64,000 nucleotides of DNA from Sphingobium jiangsuense (GCF_014196495.1 NZ_JACIDT010000017.1:19967-83966), one strand, 5' to 3'. Counted from the stretch's first letter, positions 26,038-37,767 are shown. Numbers and translations are program-made. The notes: a model not told the origin generated them from the letters alone.

Positions 26038-27558
26038 ATGCCCATCCGACAGTTCTTCCCGTCCCTCCGCCCGCTGCACTGGGCGTTGCTGGCGGTGCTG
26101 ATCGGTTGCGCGCTGTTGCCCGTCATCGCCGCGCCCATTCCCGGCCTTGCCGACCTGCCCAACCATATCGCCCGCCATCATGTGTTCTTCCATCATGGCG
26201 AGGACGGGCCGCTGGACCGCTATTTCGACGTCGAATGGCGGTGGATCGGCAATCTGGGCGTGGACCTGCCGGTGCTGGGCCTGATGCACTGGATGGATGC
26301 GGAGAGCGCGACGCGGATTGTCGTCGCCTGCATCGCGCCGCTGATGGTGCTGGCGCTGCTCGCCCTCTCGCGCGCCGCCCATGGCCGTATCAGCGCCAGC
26401 GCGATGCTGGCGATGCCGGTGATCTACCACCATGCCTATATGTACGGCTTCGTCAATTACAGCCTCAGCGTCGCGCTGGGCCTGCTGCTGTTCGCGCTGT
26501 GGCTGGCGCGGCCACCGGAAGGTTGGCGCGGCGCGCTGCTCTATATGCTGCTGTCGCTGGCGGTGTGGACCGCCCATATGGGAGGATGGAGCATAATGTG
26601 CGTGGCGGCGGGCTTTGCCGAGCTGATCCGCCTGCGTTCCCCGCGCGATATCGTGGGCGCGGCGCGGCGCCTGTGGCCGCTGGCGACGCCGATCGTCCCG
26701 CTGCTGCTGTGGCGGGGCGAGCCGACCGGCGCGCCGCTCTATATCTGGACCGACCAGAATATCTTCTGGGCCAAGATCCTCAATTTCATCACGGTGATGA
26801 AGGGCTGGTCGCGCGAGGCCGACCTCGCGATGACAGGCGCGATCGGCCTGCTGGCGCTGCTCGCCCTGTTCTGGGCGGGCCGCCGCCGGCTCGATCCGCG
26901 CCTTGCCGCCGCCGGGGTGGGCGTGTGCCTGATGGCGACTCTGATGCCGACCACGATGCTGGGCAGCTGGGGCGCGGATTTCCGCGTCGCGCCCGCCGGG
27001 GTGATACTGCTGCTCCTCTCCATCTCGCCTGCCGCCGACCCGCGCCGGGAAAGGCTGGTCTTCGCCGCCGGGCTGCTGCTGTTCGTGGTCCGCTCGGTCG
27101 GCATCGCGGCGAGCTGGCACCGGGCGAGCGCGGTGCTGGAACGGCGGCTCGACACGATGCTGGAGGCGGTGCCGCAGGGCAGCCGCATGGGCTTCATCGC
27201 CGTGCAGTCGGATTGCGATTATCCGTGGGTGCTGAACCCGGATCGCAAGCTGCCGGGCCTTGCCATCGCCCGTCGCGACGTCTTTACCAATACCATGTTC
27301 AAGGTGGACGGCGCCGACCTGATGACGATCCGCGATCCCCGCGACAGGGCGGTCTGGTATGACCTGTCGGAGGATGTGCTGCCGCTCTGCCCCGTCAACG
27401 CGATCGACTATCCGGGCCTGCGCCAGCGTACCGAGGAGATGGCACGGGACCGGTTCGATCGCATCTGGATCTGGGGCGCGCCCGCCGATCGCATCCCGAT
27501 CCCGCCCGGCTATCGCCTGCTGCGCGCCAGCGGCGAGGATGTGATGATCGGCCGGTGA
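26038..27558 (+). CDS. Multi-span membrane protein, possible GT-C-fold glycosyltransferase
   Basis: This is about 506 residues with roughly ten hydrophobic segments and a C-terminal soluble domain (from about residue 390). The first extracytoplasmic loop carries IPGLADLPNHIARHH, a place where GT-C enzymes keep acidic catalytic residues. I recognise no precise family. An in-frame ATG at 25960 would add 26 hydrophilic residues; neither start has a strong ribosome site. It lies 43 bases upstream of a small flippase-like gene on the same strand. Function as a polyprenyl-phosphate-sugar-using transferase is inferred from topology and context. Confidence 0.6.
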   Translation: MPIRQFFPSLRPLHWALLAVLIGCALLPVIAAPIPGLADLPNHIARHHVFFHHGEDGPLDRYFDVEWRWIGNLGVDLPVLGLMHWMDAESATRIVVACIAPLMVLALLALSRAAHGRISASAMLAMPVIYHHAYMYGFVNYSLSVALGLLLFALWLARPPEGWRGALLYMLLSLAVWTAHMGGWSIMCVAAGFAELIRLRSPRDIVGAARRLWPLATPIVPLLLWRGEPTGAPLYIWTDQNIFWAKILNFITVMKGWSREADLAMTGAIGLLALLALFWAGRRRLDPRLAAAGVGVCLMATLMPTTMLGSWGADFRVAPAGVILLLLSISPAADPRRERLVFAAGLLLFVVRSVGIAASWHRASAVLERRLDTMLEAVPQGSRMGFIAVQSDCDYPWVLNPDRKLPGLAIARRDVFTNTMFKVDGADLMTIRDPRDRAVWYDLSEDVLPLCPVNAIDYPGLRQRTEEMARDRFDRIWIWGAPADRIPIPPGYRLLRASGEDVMIGR

Positions 27559-27601
27559 CCGGACAGGAGAAAACCATGGCTTTTCAGCAAAGGCACCCCG
27601 C

Positions 27602-27970
27602 ATGACCCTTCGCCTCTTTCTGCTTATCCTCGCGAGCGTCAGCCTGTCCGCGCTGGCACAGCTGGCGCTCAAGATCGGCACCGGCAGCGCCGCCGCCGCA
27701 CGGGCGAACGGGCTTGGCGGCGAGATGGGCGGGCTGCTGCAATCGCCGATGGTGTTCGTCGGGCTGGGCCTTTATGGCCTCGGCGCGCTGCTCTGGCTGT
27801 TCGTGCTGGGCCGGGCGCCGCTGTCGCTGGCCTATCCGTTCGTCGGCATCGGCTTCATCCTGACGATGCTGGCGGGCGTGCTCTACCTCAACGAAGGGGT
27901 GAGCGCGGCGCGGGTGGCGGGCACGCTGATGATCGCGCTGGGCTGTGTGTTGGTGGCGCGGTCGGCGTGA
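27602..27970 (+). CDS. Small EamA/SMR-type membrane protein (ArnE/F-like flippase candidate)
   Basis: This is a 122-residue protein with four hydrophobic segments. The LSLAYPFVGIGFILTMLAGV segment near residue 80 and a C-terminal VAGTLMIALGCVLVARS helix match the SMR-like ArnE/ArnF group, which is linked to moving polyprenyl-phospho-aminoarabinose across the inner membrane. With the GT-C-like gene upstream it may flip a lipid-linked sugar for that enzyme. Drug efflux is the alternative, but it lacks the GAE motif seen in the SMR protein at 192. Confidence 0.75.
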   Translation: MTLRLFLLILASVSLSALAQLALKIGTGSAAAARANGLGGEMGGLLQSPMVFVGLGLYGLGALLWLFVLGRAPLSLAYPFVGIGFILTMLAGVLYLNEGVSAARVAGTLMIALGCVLVARSA

Positions 27971-28045
27971 GAGAAAGACTGTTTTGGTGCTTGCCAAGCT
28001 GTTTCGAAAGGACTGGCTTGGGTGAGAGGCGGACGTTCGCCTTTA

Positions 28046-28130
28046 CCGTCACCCCAGCGAAGGCTGGGGTCGTAAGCGATGTGGCGCGCCGCCTCAGCAG
28101 ATGCCAGCCTTCGCTGGCATGACGCGACAG
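28046..28130. repeat. Dispersed intergenic repeat A, copy 2
   Basis: It reads CCGTCACCCCAGCGAAGGCT at the left and ends ATGCCAGCCTTCGCTGGCAT plus GACG. The inner part (GGCGCGCCGCCTCAGCAG) corresponds to the middle of copies at 37652 and 58579. Confidence 0.8.
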
Positions 28131-28180
28131 GATGTCCGCTTCAGCCGCAACCCGCCATTCAACAGGCGCAGGGTTCCAAG

Positions 28181-28208
28181 AAAAAGGCCGGGAACCACCG
28201 CCCCGGCC
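28181..28208 (-). terminator. Rho-independent terminator of the ligK-ligU-ligI operon
   Basis: On the minus strand GGCCGGG-GCGGTGGTT-CCCGGCC is a perfect 7-bp stem followed by TTTTT. It lies 15 bases past the ligI stop. Confidence 0.88.
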
Positions 28209-28223
28209 CGATCCCGCTTCCGC

Positions 28224-30178
<1,955 letters not shown>

Positions 30179-30186
<8 letters not shown>

Positions 30187-30853
30187 ATTTCAGCCCCATC
30201 TGCTCCAGCTTGCCGCGCATGTCGTAAATGTCGAGGCCGAGTTCGCCGGCGGCGAGGCGCTGGCGCTTGGCTTCCTCATTGGCCTCGCGCGCCTGCGCCT
30301 TTTCGAGCACGGCGGCGGCATCGGCGCGGGGCACGACGCACACACCGTCATCGTCCGCGATCACCACGTCGCCCGGATTGATCAGCGCATTGGCGCACAC
30401 CACCGGCACGTTGACCGAGCCGAGCGTCGCCTTGACCGTGCCCTGCGCATGCACCGCCTTCGACCAGACCGGGAAGTTCATCTGCGTCAGGTCGCGTACA
30501 TCGCGCACGCCCGCATCGATGATGAGGCCGCGGCAACCGCGCGCCTGCGCCGAGGTCGCCAGCAGGTCGCCGAAATAGCCGTCGGTGCAGGGGCTGGTCG
30601 GCGCCAGCACGATCACGTCGCCGTCCTGCAACTGCTCGATCGCGACATGCACCATCCAGTTGTCGCCCGGAGGGGCCGAGATGGTGACGGCGCTGCCCGC
30701 AATCCGCGCACCCGCATAGATGGGGCGCATATGCGGGGCCATCAGACCGGTGCGGCCCTGCGCCTCATGCACGGTGGCAACGCCGCACCGCGCCAGCCCG
30801 TCGATGACCGCCTTATCCGCGCGTTCGATGTTGGTGACGACGACTCCGGCCAT
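30179..30853 (-). CDS. ligK: 4-carboxy-4-hydroxy-2-oxoadipate aldolase (LigK)
   Basis: This is a 224-residue class II aldolase of the RraA-like (HMG/CHA) family. It splits 4-carboxy-4-hydroxy-2-oxoadipate to pyruvate and oxaloacetate, the last step of the pathway. The metal/substrate region [14 protein letters not shown] near residue 118 and [15 protein letters not shown] near residue 165 are visible. ATG 30853 is preceded by GGAGGAT, which fixes it over a longer frame. First gene of the minus-strand lig unit, divergent from ligR. Confidence 0.95.
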
Positions 30854-30885
30854 GGCAAAAATCCTCCAGCTATAAATCCCGATTG

Positions 30886-30908
30886 GGCGCCTAATGTGAT
30901 GAGGCGCC
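30886..30908. promoter_or_regulatory. Candidate LigR operator between ligK and ligR
   Basis: GGCGCC-TAATGTGATGA-GGCGCC is an inverted repeat with an 11-base AT-rich centre. It is 32 bases upstream of the ligK start and 57 bases before ligR. LysR regulators usually bind interrupted dyads of T-N11-A type in such divergent gaps, so this is the best visible candidate. Not confirmed. Confidence 0.45.
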
Positions 30909-30965
30909 GGAATCAGGCAAATGCAAAAGGGTGCGCTGTTCATAAACTTTTGCTAAGTCTGGTTC

Positions 30966-32129
30966 ATGAATGCTGAGCAATTGAATATCCGCCACCTGCA
31001 TGCGCTGAGCGCGGTCGTCTCCTGCGGCGGGATCACCGCGGCGGCGCGGCTCGTCAATCTGACGCAGCCCGCGATCACGCAGGGCATCGCCAAGCTGGAG
31101 CGGCAACTGGGCATGCGCCTGTTCGATCGTCGCCCCGGCGGAATGGAGCCGACCGAGGCCGCGCTGATCCTCGCCCGCCGCGCCGACACCGCGCTGCGCC
31201 TGATCGGCAACAACCGGGCGACGGCAGCGCAGATCCGCGCCTTCATCGCGCTGGCGCGTGCCGGCAGCTATGCCGGGGCGTCGGCCGCCACCGGCCTTGC
31301 CGAGGCATCGCTGCACCGGGCGGTGAGCGACCTGTCGCTCGCCATGGGGGTGAAGCTCGCCGACCGGCGCGGGCGCGGCGTGGCGCTGACCCCGCGCGGC
31401 ATGGCGATCGCCCGCAATTTCCGGCTGGCGATGAACGAAATCCACTCCGCTATGGCGGAGCTCGCCGCGCTGGAAGGGCGGGAAACCGGGCGCATCACCA
31501 TCGGCGCCATGCCGCTGTCGCGCGCGCGCATATTGCCGTCGGCCATCACCCGCTTCCACGACCTCTATCCGCAGGTGGACATCACCGTCGTCGAAGGGTC
31601 GCACAGCGAACTGGTCGGCCCGCTGCGCGACGGCGAGATCGACCTGATGATCGGCGCGCTGCGCGCCGACGGGCCGGACGACGCGCTGGTCCAGCAGAAG
31701 CTGTTCGACGATCATCCGATCGTCATCGCCCGCAACGGCCATCCGCTCGCCGGGGCGGGGCCGGTCGAGGTGGAAACGCTGATGCGCTATCCCTGGATCA
31801 TGGCCGGGGCGGACACGCCGCTGCGCAGACTATGGGAACAGATGTTCACCACCCTGTCCCGCGCGCCGCCGCATGTGCCGATCGAATGCGGATCGGTGAT
31901 GACCATCCGCCAGATATTGCTGAACGGCGATTTCCTCACCCTCCTCTCCCCCGATCAGGTGGAGCTGGAGCTGAAGGCGGGCTGGCTCGTGGCGATCGGC
32001 CCGCTGCCCTACGCGATCAGCCGGTCGATCGGCGTGACCCAGCGCGAGGGCTGGCACCCGACGCCGATGCAGTCCCGCTTCCTCGCCATATTGGCGGAAG
32101 AAGCGTCGCGGATGGACGAGGACGGCTGA
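30966..32129 (+). CDS. ligR: LysR-family regulator with two tandem HTH domains (LigR-like)
   Basis: This is 387 residues, about 80 longer than a usual LysR regulator. A LysR HTH spans residues 5-75 (GGITAAARLVNLTQPAITQG). A second HTH of the same type follows at about 84-155 (GSYAGASAATGLAEASLHRA, then LTPRGMAIARN). The effector domain begins near residue 170 (GRITIGAMPLSRARILPSAI). Position between the two lig units fits LigR, which activates ligK and ligJABC in SYK-6 in response to protocatechuate or gallate. Whether the SYK-6 protein has the same doubled N-terminus I cannot say. Confidence 0.87.
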   Translation: MNAEQLNIRHLHALSAVVSCGGITAAARLVNLTQPAITQGIAKLERQLGMRLFDRRPGGMEPTEAALILARRADTALRLIGNNRATAAQIRAFIALARAGSYAGASAATGLAEASLHRAVSDLSLAMGVKLADRRGRGVALTPRGMAIARNFRLAMNEIHSAMAELAALEGRETGRITIGAMPLSRARILPSAITRFHDLYPQVDITVVEGSHSELVGPLRDGEIDLMIGALRADGPDDALVQQKLFDDHPIVIARNGHPLAGAGPVEVETLMRYPWIMAGADTPLRRLWEQMFTTLSRAPPHVPIECGSVMTIRQILLNGDFLTLLSPDQVELELKAGWLVAIGPLPYAISRSIGVTQREGWHPTPMQSRFLAILAEEASRMDEDG

Positions 32130-32217
32130 TCGAACGATCCACTCTTCGTATAATCTAATGCCCTGTTCCGTGAATTGATTGGCGTTCCGGGGTTCGCGAA
32201 ACCATAAGGTTCGCATC

Positions 32218-33087
32218 ATGAACGGAACAGTCGCACTTATCGGATTTGGCGAGGCCGGGCGCACCTTCGCGGGCGCGGGGCATTGGGGCGCTTCCGCCAA
32301 GGCCCATGACCTCCTCATCGGCGAGGCGGAGATGGACGCCGCGATCGCGCAGGCGGGCGTAGCCCCTTGCGCGACGCTGGCCGACGCGCTGGACGGCGCG
32401 CCGCTGGTGCTCTCGCTGGTGACGGCCGATCAGGCCCCGCTGGTCGCGCAGGAAGCCGCGAAGCTGATCGCGCCCGGCACCCTCTATTGCGACATGAACA
32501 GCGTCGCCCCCCAGACCAAGCAGGAGGCCGCGCGGGCGATCGAGGCGGCGGGCGCGCATTATGTCGACGTCGCGGTGATGGCCCCGGTCAATCCGGCGCG
32601 GCTCTCCGTGCCGCTGCTGCTTGCCGGCGAACGGGCGGAGCAGGCGCGGACGCTGCTGGAGGCGCTGGGCTTCGCCAATACGCGCATCGTCGGTGGCGAG
32701 GTCGGCCGCGCCTCGGCGATCAAGATGATCCGCTCGGTCATGGTCAAGGGCATGGAGGCGCTGACCGCCGAATGCATGCTCGCCGCGCAGCAGGCGGGCG
32801 TGCTGGACGAGGTATTGTCCTCGCTCGACGCCAGCGAAAAGCCCAGGCCGTGGGAAGAGCGGGCCGACTATAATCTCGACCGCATGATGATCCACGGCCA
32901 GCGCCGCGCCGCCGAGATGGAAGAGGTGGTCAAGACATTGGAGGGCCTCGGCACCGGCGCCGCGATGACGCGGGGCACGGTGCAGCGCCAGCGGGCCATC
33001 GGCGCGCTTGGCCTCAAGCAGCCGGAAACCGGCCTCGCCGGCAAGATCGAACAAGTGAACAGGAAGGGAGGGATGCAGACAGCATGA
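32218..33087 (+). CDS. NAD-binding 6-phosphogluconate dehydrogenase-like protein (DUF1932)
   Basis: This is a 289-residue beta-hydroxyacid-dehydrogenase-like protein with an N-terminal Rossmann motif (ALIGFGEAGRTFAG) and a C-terminal DUF1932-type helical domain. A conserved lysine is present in SAIKMIRSVMVKG near residue 168. It is the first gene of the plus-strand lig operon and overlaps ligJ by four bases (ATGA). None of the known LigABCIUJK steps needs it. It may act on a side product or a related hydroxy acid; no function is claimed. Confidence 0.82.
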   Translation: MNGTVALIGFGEAGRTFAGAGHWGASAKAHDLLIGEAEMDAAIAQAGVAPCATLADALDGAPLVLSLVTADQAPLVAQEAAKLIAPGTLYCDMNSVAPQTKQEAARAIEAAGAHYVDVAVMAPVNPARLSVPLLLAGERAEQARTLLEALGFANTRIVGGEVGRASAIKMIRSVMVKGMEALTAECMLAAQQAGVLDEVLSSLDASEKPRPWEERADYNLDRMMIHGQRRAAEMEEVVKTLEGLGTGAAMTRGTVQRQRAIGALGLKQPETGLAGKIEQVNRKGGMQTA

Positions 33088-34105
33088 CCCTGATTATCGA
33101 TTGCCACGGTCATTACACCGTATTGCCCAAGGGCCACGACGCCTGGCGCGAAGAGCAGAAGGCCGCGTTCAAGGCCGGGACGCCCTGCCCGCCTTACCCC
33201 GAGATTTCCGACGACGAAATCCGCGAGACGATCGAGGCGAACCAGCTTCGCCTGATCAAGGAACGCGGCGCCGACCTCACCATCTTCTCGCCCCGCGCCT
33301 CGGCGATGGCGCCGCATGTCGGCGACGAGGCGGTGGCGAAGGAATGGGCGATGCGCTGCAACGACCTGATCGCGCGCGTCGTCGGCCTGTTCCCCGAAAC
33401 CTTCGTCGGCGTGTGCATGCTGCCGCAGTCGCCCAAGGCCGACATGACCAACAGCATCACCGAGCTGGAACGCTGCGTCACCGAACTGGGCTTCATCGGC
33501 TGCAACCTCAACCCCGATCCGGGCGGCGGCCATTTCACCCATCCGCCGCTGACCGACCGCTACTGGTACCCCTTCTACGAGAAGATGGTGGAGCTGGACG
33601 TCCCGGCGATGATCCATGTGTCGGGCAGTTGCAACCCGGCGATGCACGCGACCGGCGGCTATTATATCGCGGCCGACACCGTCGCCTTCATGCAGCTTCT
33701 CGAAGGCGATCTGTTCAAGGATTTCCCGACGCTGCGCTTCATCATCCCGCATGGCGGCGGCGCGGTGCCCTATCATTGGGGCCGCTACCGGGGCCTGGCC
33801 GACATGCTGAAGAAGCCGTCGCTCGACACCCATTTGATGAACAACATCTTCTTCGACACCTGCGTCTATCACCAGCCGGGCATCGACCTGCTGGCCGACG
33901 TGATCGAGAACAAGAACATCCTGTTCGGGTCTGAAATGGTGGGCGCGGTGCGGGGGATCGACCCGACGACCGGCCATTATTTCGACGATACCAAGCGCTA
34001 TATCGACGCGCTCGACATCAGCGCGGAAGAAAGGCACGCGATCTTCGAAGGCAATGCCCGCCGCGTGTTCCCGCGCCTCGACGCGAAACTCAAGGAGAGG
34101 GGTTT

Positions 34106-34109
<4 letters not shown>
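33084..34109 (+). CDS. ligJ: 4-oxalomesaconate hydratase (LigJ)
   Basis: This is a 341-residue amidohydrolase-superfamily hydratase that adds water to oxalomesaconate, giving 4-carboxy-4-hydroxy-2-oxoadipate. It shows the N-terminal metal-binding DCHGHYT, IHVSGSCNPAMHATGGYY near residue 175 and HGGGAVPYHWGRYRG near residue 225. It overlaps both its neighbours by four bases. Length and motifs match LigJ of the SYK-6 pathway. Confidence 0.95.
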
Positions 34110-35462
<1,353 letters not shown>

Positions 35463-35476
35463 CAGACGCTCCCCCT

Positions 35477-35527
35477 CTTCCGCCCCCTTGCTGCACAGGG
35501 GGGCGGAAGTCCTGTCTTGAAGGACTT
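35477..35527 (+). promoter_or_regulatory. Stable hairpins between ligB and ligC
   Basis: CTTCCGCCCCC (35477-35487) pairs with GGGGGCGGAAG (35499-35509), an 11-bp stem. It is followed at once by AAGTCC-N9-GGACTT (35507-35527), which shares three bases with it, so the two may be alternatives. No T-run follows. Such a structure in an otherwise tightly packed operon suggests transcript processing or attenuation that lowers ligC relative to ligAB. Confidence 0.5.
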
Positions 35528-35612
35528 CCCTCTTTCGCCCGCTCGCCCGCTTCCGGGCGGCGGCAAACCAACCCTCCCCCCGCGCAGGCGGGCAGAAGCA
35601 AAGGAGAAACCC

Positions 35613-36563
35613 ATGAAAATCGCTCTCGTTGGCGGCGGTGCCTTTGGCGAAAAGCATCTCGACGGCCTGAAGAACATCGACGGCGTCGAAGTCGTCGCGC
35701 TGTGCGGCCGCCGCCAGGAACCGACCGAGGAAATGGCCGCGAAATATGGCGTGGGCTTCGCCACCACCGATTATGACGCCGTGCTGGCGCGCGAGGATGT
35801 CGACGCGGTGATCCTCTGCACCCCGACCCAGATGCACGCCGAGCAGGCGATCAAGGCGATGGACGCGGGCAAGCATGTAGAGGTCGAGATTCCGCTGGCC
35901 GACAGCTGGGCGGATTCGCAGGCGGTGCTCGCCAAGCAGCAGGAAACCGGCCTCGTCTGCATGGTCGGCCACACCCGCCGCTTCAACCCCTCGCACCAGT
36001 GGGTGCACAACCGGATCAAGGCGGGCGAGCTGAACGTCCAGCAGATGGACGTTCAGACCTATTTCTTCCGCCGCAAGAACATGAACGCCAAGGGCGAGGC
36101 GCGCAGCTGGACCGACCATCTGCTCTGGCACCATGCCGCCCACACCGTCGACCTGTTCGCCTATCAGGCGGGCAAGATCGTCGCCGCCAATGCGGTGCAG
36201 GGGCCGATCCACCCGGAACTGGGCATCGCGATGGACATGTCGATCCAGCTGAAGAGCGAAAGCGGCGCGATCTGCACCCTGTCGCTGTCGTTCAACAATG
36301 ACGGTCCGCTCGGCACGTTTTTCCGCTATATCTGCGACAACGGCACCTATATAGCCCGTTACGACGATCTGGTGAACGGCAAGGAGGAACCTGTCGACGT
36401 GAGCAAGGTTGACGTCAGCATGAACGGCATCGAATTGCAGGATCGCGAGTTCATCGCCGCCATCCGCGAAGGGCGCGAGCCGAACAGCTCGGTCGCGCAG
36501 GTGCTCGATTGCTATCGCGTGCTGGGCGAGCTGGAGGTTCAGCTCGAAAAGGCGGGCGCATGA
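35613..36563 (+). CDS. ligC: 4-carboxy-2-hydroxymuconate-6-semialdehyde dehydrogenase (LigC)
   Basis: This is a 316-residue GFO/IDH/MocA-type NADP oxidoreductase that oxidises the LigAB ring-cleavage product (as hemiacetal) to 2-pyrone-4,6-dicarboxylate. The Rossmann motif is ALVGGGAFGEKH at the N-terminus; CTPTQMHAEQA near residue 70 and LWHHAAHTVDLFAYQ near residue 170 fit LigC. ATG 35613 is preceded by AAGGAG, which excludes a longer start in the hairpin region. It overlaps the next gene by four bases. Confidence 0.94.
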   Translation: MKIALVGGGAFGEKHLDGLKNIDGVEVVALCGRRQEPTEEMAAKYGVGFATTDYDAVLAREDVDAVILCTPTQMHAEQAIKAMDAGKHVEVEIPLADSWADSQAVLAKQQETGLVCMVGHTRRFNPSHQWVHNRIKAGELNVQQMDVQTYFFRRKNMNAKGEARSWTDHLLWHHAAHTVDLFAYQAGKIVAANAVQGPIHPELGIAMDMSIQLKSESGAICTLSLSFNNDGPLGTFFRYICDNGTYIARYDDLVNGKEEPVDVSKVDVSMNGIELQDREFIAAIREGREPNSSVAQVLDCYRVLGELEVQLEKAGA

Positions 36564-37561
36564 TCGGCCCGCGCGCCATCGGGGGCCGGGCGGTCAAGCC
36601 GGTCGGCCTCGGCTGCATGAACCTCAGCCATGCCTATGGCTATCCCCTGTCGAAGGAGGATGGCGCGCGGCTGCTCGACCGGGCGCTGGACCTCGGCTAC
36701 GACCATCTGGACACCGCCCGGCTCTACGGCCTGGGCAAGAATGAGGAACTGATCGGCGAGACGCTGAAAGGGCGGCGCAACCAGTTCTACCTCGCGTCCA
36801 AGATGGGCATCATCATCGACGGCGCCGCGCGCCGCATCGATTGCCGGCCGGAGGTGATCCGCGCCGAGGTGGAAAAGAGCCTGAAGCTGCTCCAGACCGA
36901 TTTCATCGATCTCTACTATCTCCACCGCTACGACCCGAAGGTGCCGATCGAGGAATCGGTCGGCGCGCTGGGCAATCTGGTGAAGGAAGGCAAGATCGGC
37001 GGTGCGGGCCTTTCGGAAATGAGCGAGGCGACGCTGCGCAGGGCGCATGCGGCCTACCCCGTCACCGCGTTGCAGAACGAATATTCGCTCTGGACCCGCA
37101 ATGTGGAGATAGGATCGCTGGAGGCCTGCCGCGAACTGGGCGTGGCGCTGGTCGCCTTCTCCCCGGTCGCGCGCGGCGCGCTGGGCGGGGAGTTGCGCGA
37201 TCCGGCGACCCTGCCGAAGGACGACCTGCGGCTCACCCATCCGCGCTTCAATGCGGAAAACTGGCCGAAGAACCTGAAGCTGATCGACGCCTTCAACGCG
37301 CTGGCGGCGGAAGCGGGCGTGGAGCCTGCGCAGCTCTCGCTCGCCTGGGTGCTCTCACGCGGCGATCATGTCCATGTCATCCCCGGCACGACCAGTCTCG
37401 ACCATCTGGAAGAGAATCTGAACACGCTGGGCGTCAGCATCGGTCAGGATATCCTGGACCGCGCCGACGCGCTGATCAACCAGCGGACCGTATCGGGCCA
37501 CCGCTATCCCGAAGGCATGCGCAAGACCATCGACACCGAGGAATTCGCCGAGGCCGCCTGA
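36560..37561 (+). CDS. Aldo/keto reductase family oxidoreductase
   Basis: This is a 333-residue (alpha/beta)8 NADPH-dependent reductase. The catalytic set is visible: DTARLYGLGKNEELIG (Asp and Tyr, near residues 49-54), SKM (Lys near residue 82) and YYLHRYDP (His near residue 118). The ATGA overlap with ligC makes it the last gene of the lig operon, followed by a strong terminator. No known LigABC-IUJK step needs it; reduction of a pathway-related aldehyde is possible but unproved. Confidence 0.88.
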   Translation: MIGPRAIGGRAVKPVGLGCMNLSHAYGYPLSKEDGARLLDRALDLGYDHLDTARLYGLGKNEELIGETLKGRRNQFYLASKMGIIIDGAARRIDCRPEVIRAEVEKSLKLLQTDFIDLYYLHRYDPKVPIEESVGALGNLVKEGKIGGAGLSEMSEATLRRAHAAYPVTALQNEYSLWTRNVEIGSLEACRELGVALVAFSPVARGALGGELRDPATLPKDDLRLTHPRFNAENWPKNLKLIDAFNALAAEAGVEPAQLSLAWVLSRGDHVHVIPGTTSLDHLEENLNTLGVSIGQDILDRADALINQRTVSGHRYPEGMRKTIDTEEFAEAA

Positions 37562-37580
37562 TCGGAGGCATGATTTTCAC

Positions 37581-37620
37581 AAAAAGGCCCGCCCTGTCAT
37601 TGTGATGGGGCGGGCCTTTT
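37581..37620. terminator. Strong rho-independent terminator after the lig operon
   Basis: AAAAAGGCCCGCCC pairs with GGGCGGGCCTTTT around the loop TGTCATTGTGATG or similar. It is flanked by A-run and T-run, so it can work in both directions: for the lig operon and, less directly placed, for the TonB operon. Confidence 0.92.
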
Positions 37621-37651
37621 CCGTGCGATCGCATCCTGAGACGGACATTTT

Positions 37652-37739
37652 ATCGTCATGCCAGCGCAGGCTGGGCTCTCAGGCCATGTCGCGCATCGCC
37701 TCCTGGGATGCCAGCCTGCGCTGGCATGACGTGACGGGA
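37652..37739. repeat. Dispersed intergenic repeat A, copy 3
   Basis: Both ends carry the same hairpin core here: TCATGCCAGCGCAGGCTGG at the left and ATGCCAGCCTGCGCTGGCAT plus GACG at the right, in inverted orientation. Lies between the lig terminator and the TonB receptor gene. Confidence 0.82.
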
Positions 37740-37767
37740 GAGCCGAAAACCAGCCCTCCCCTCCGTC

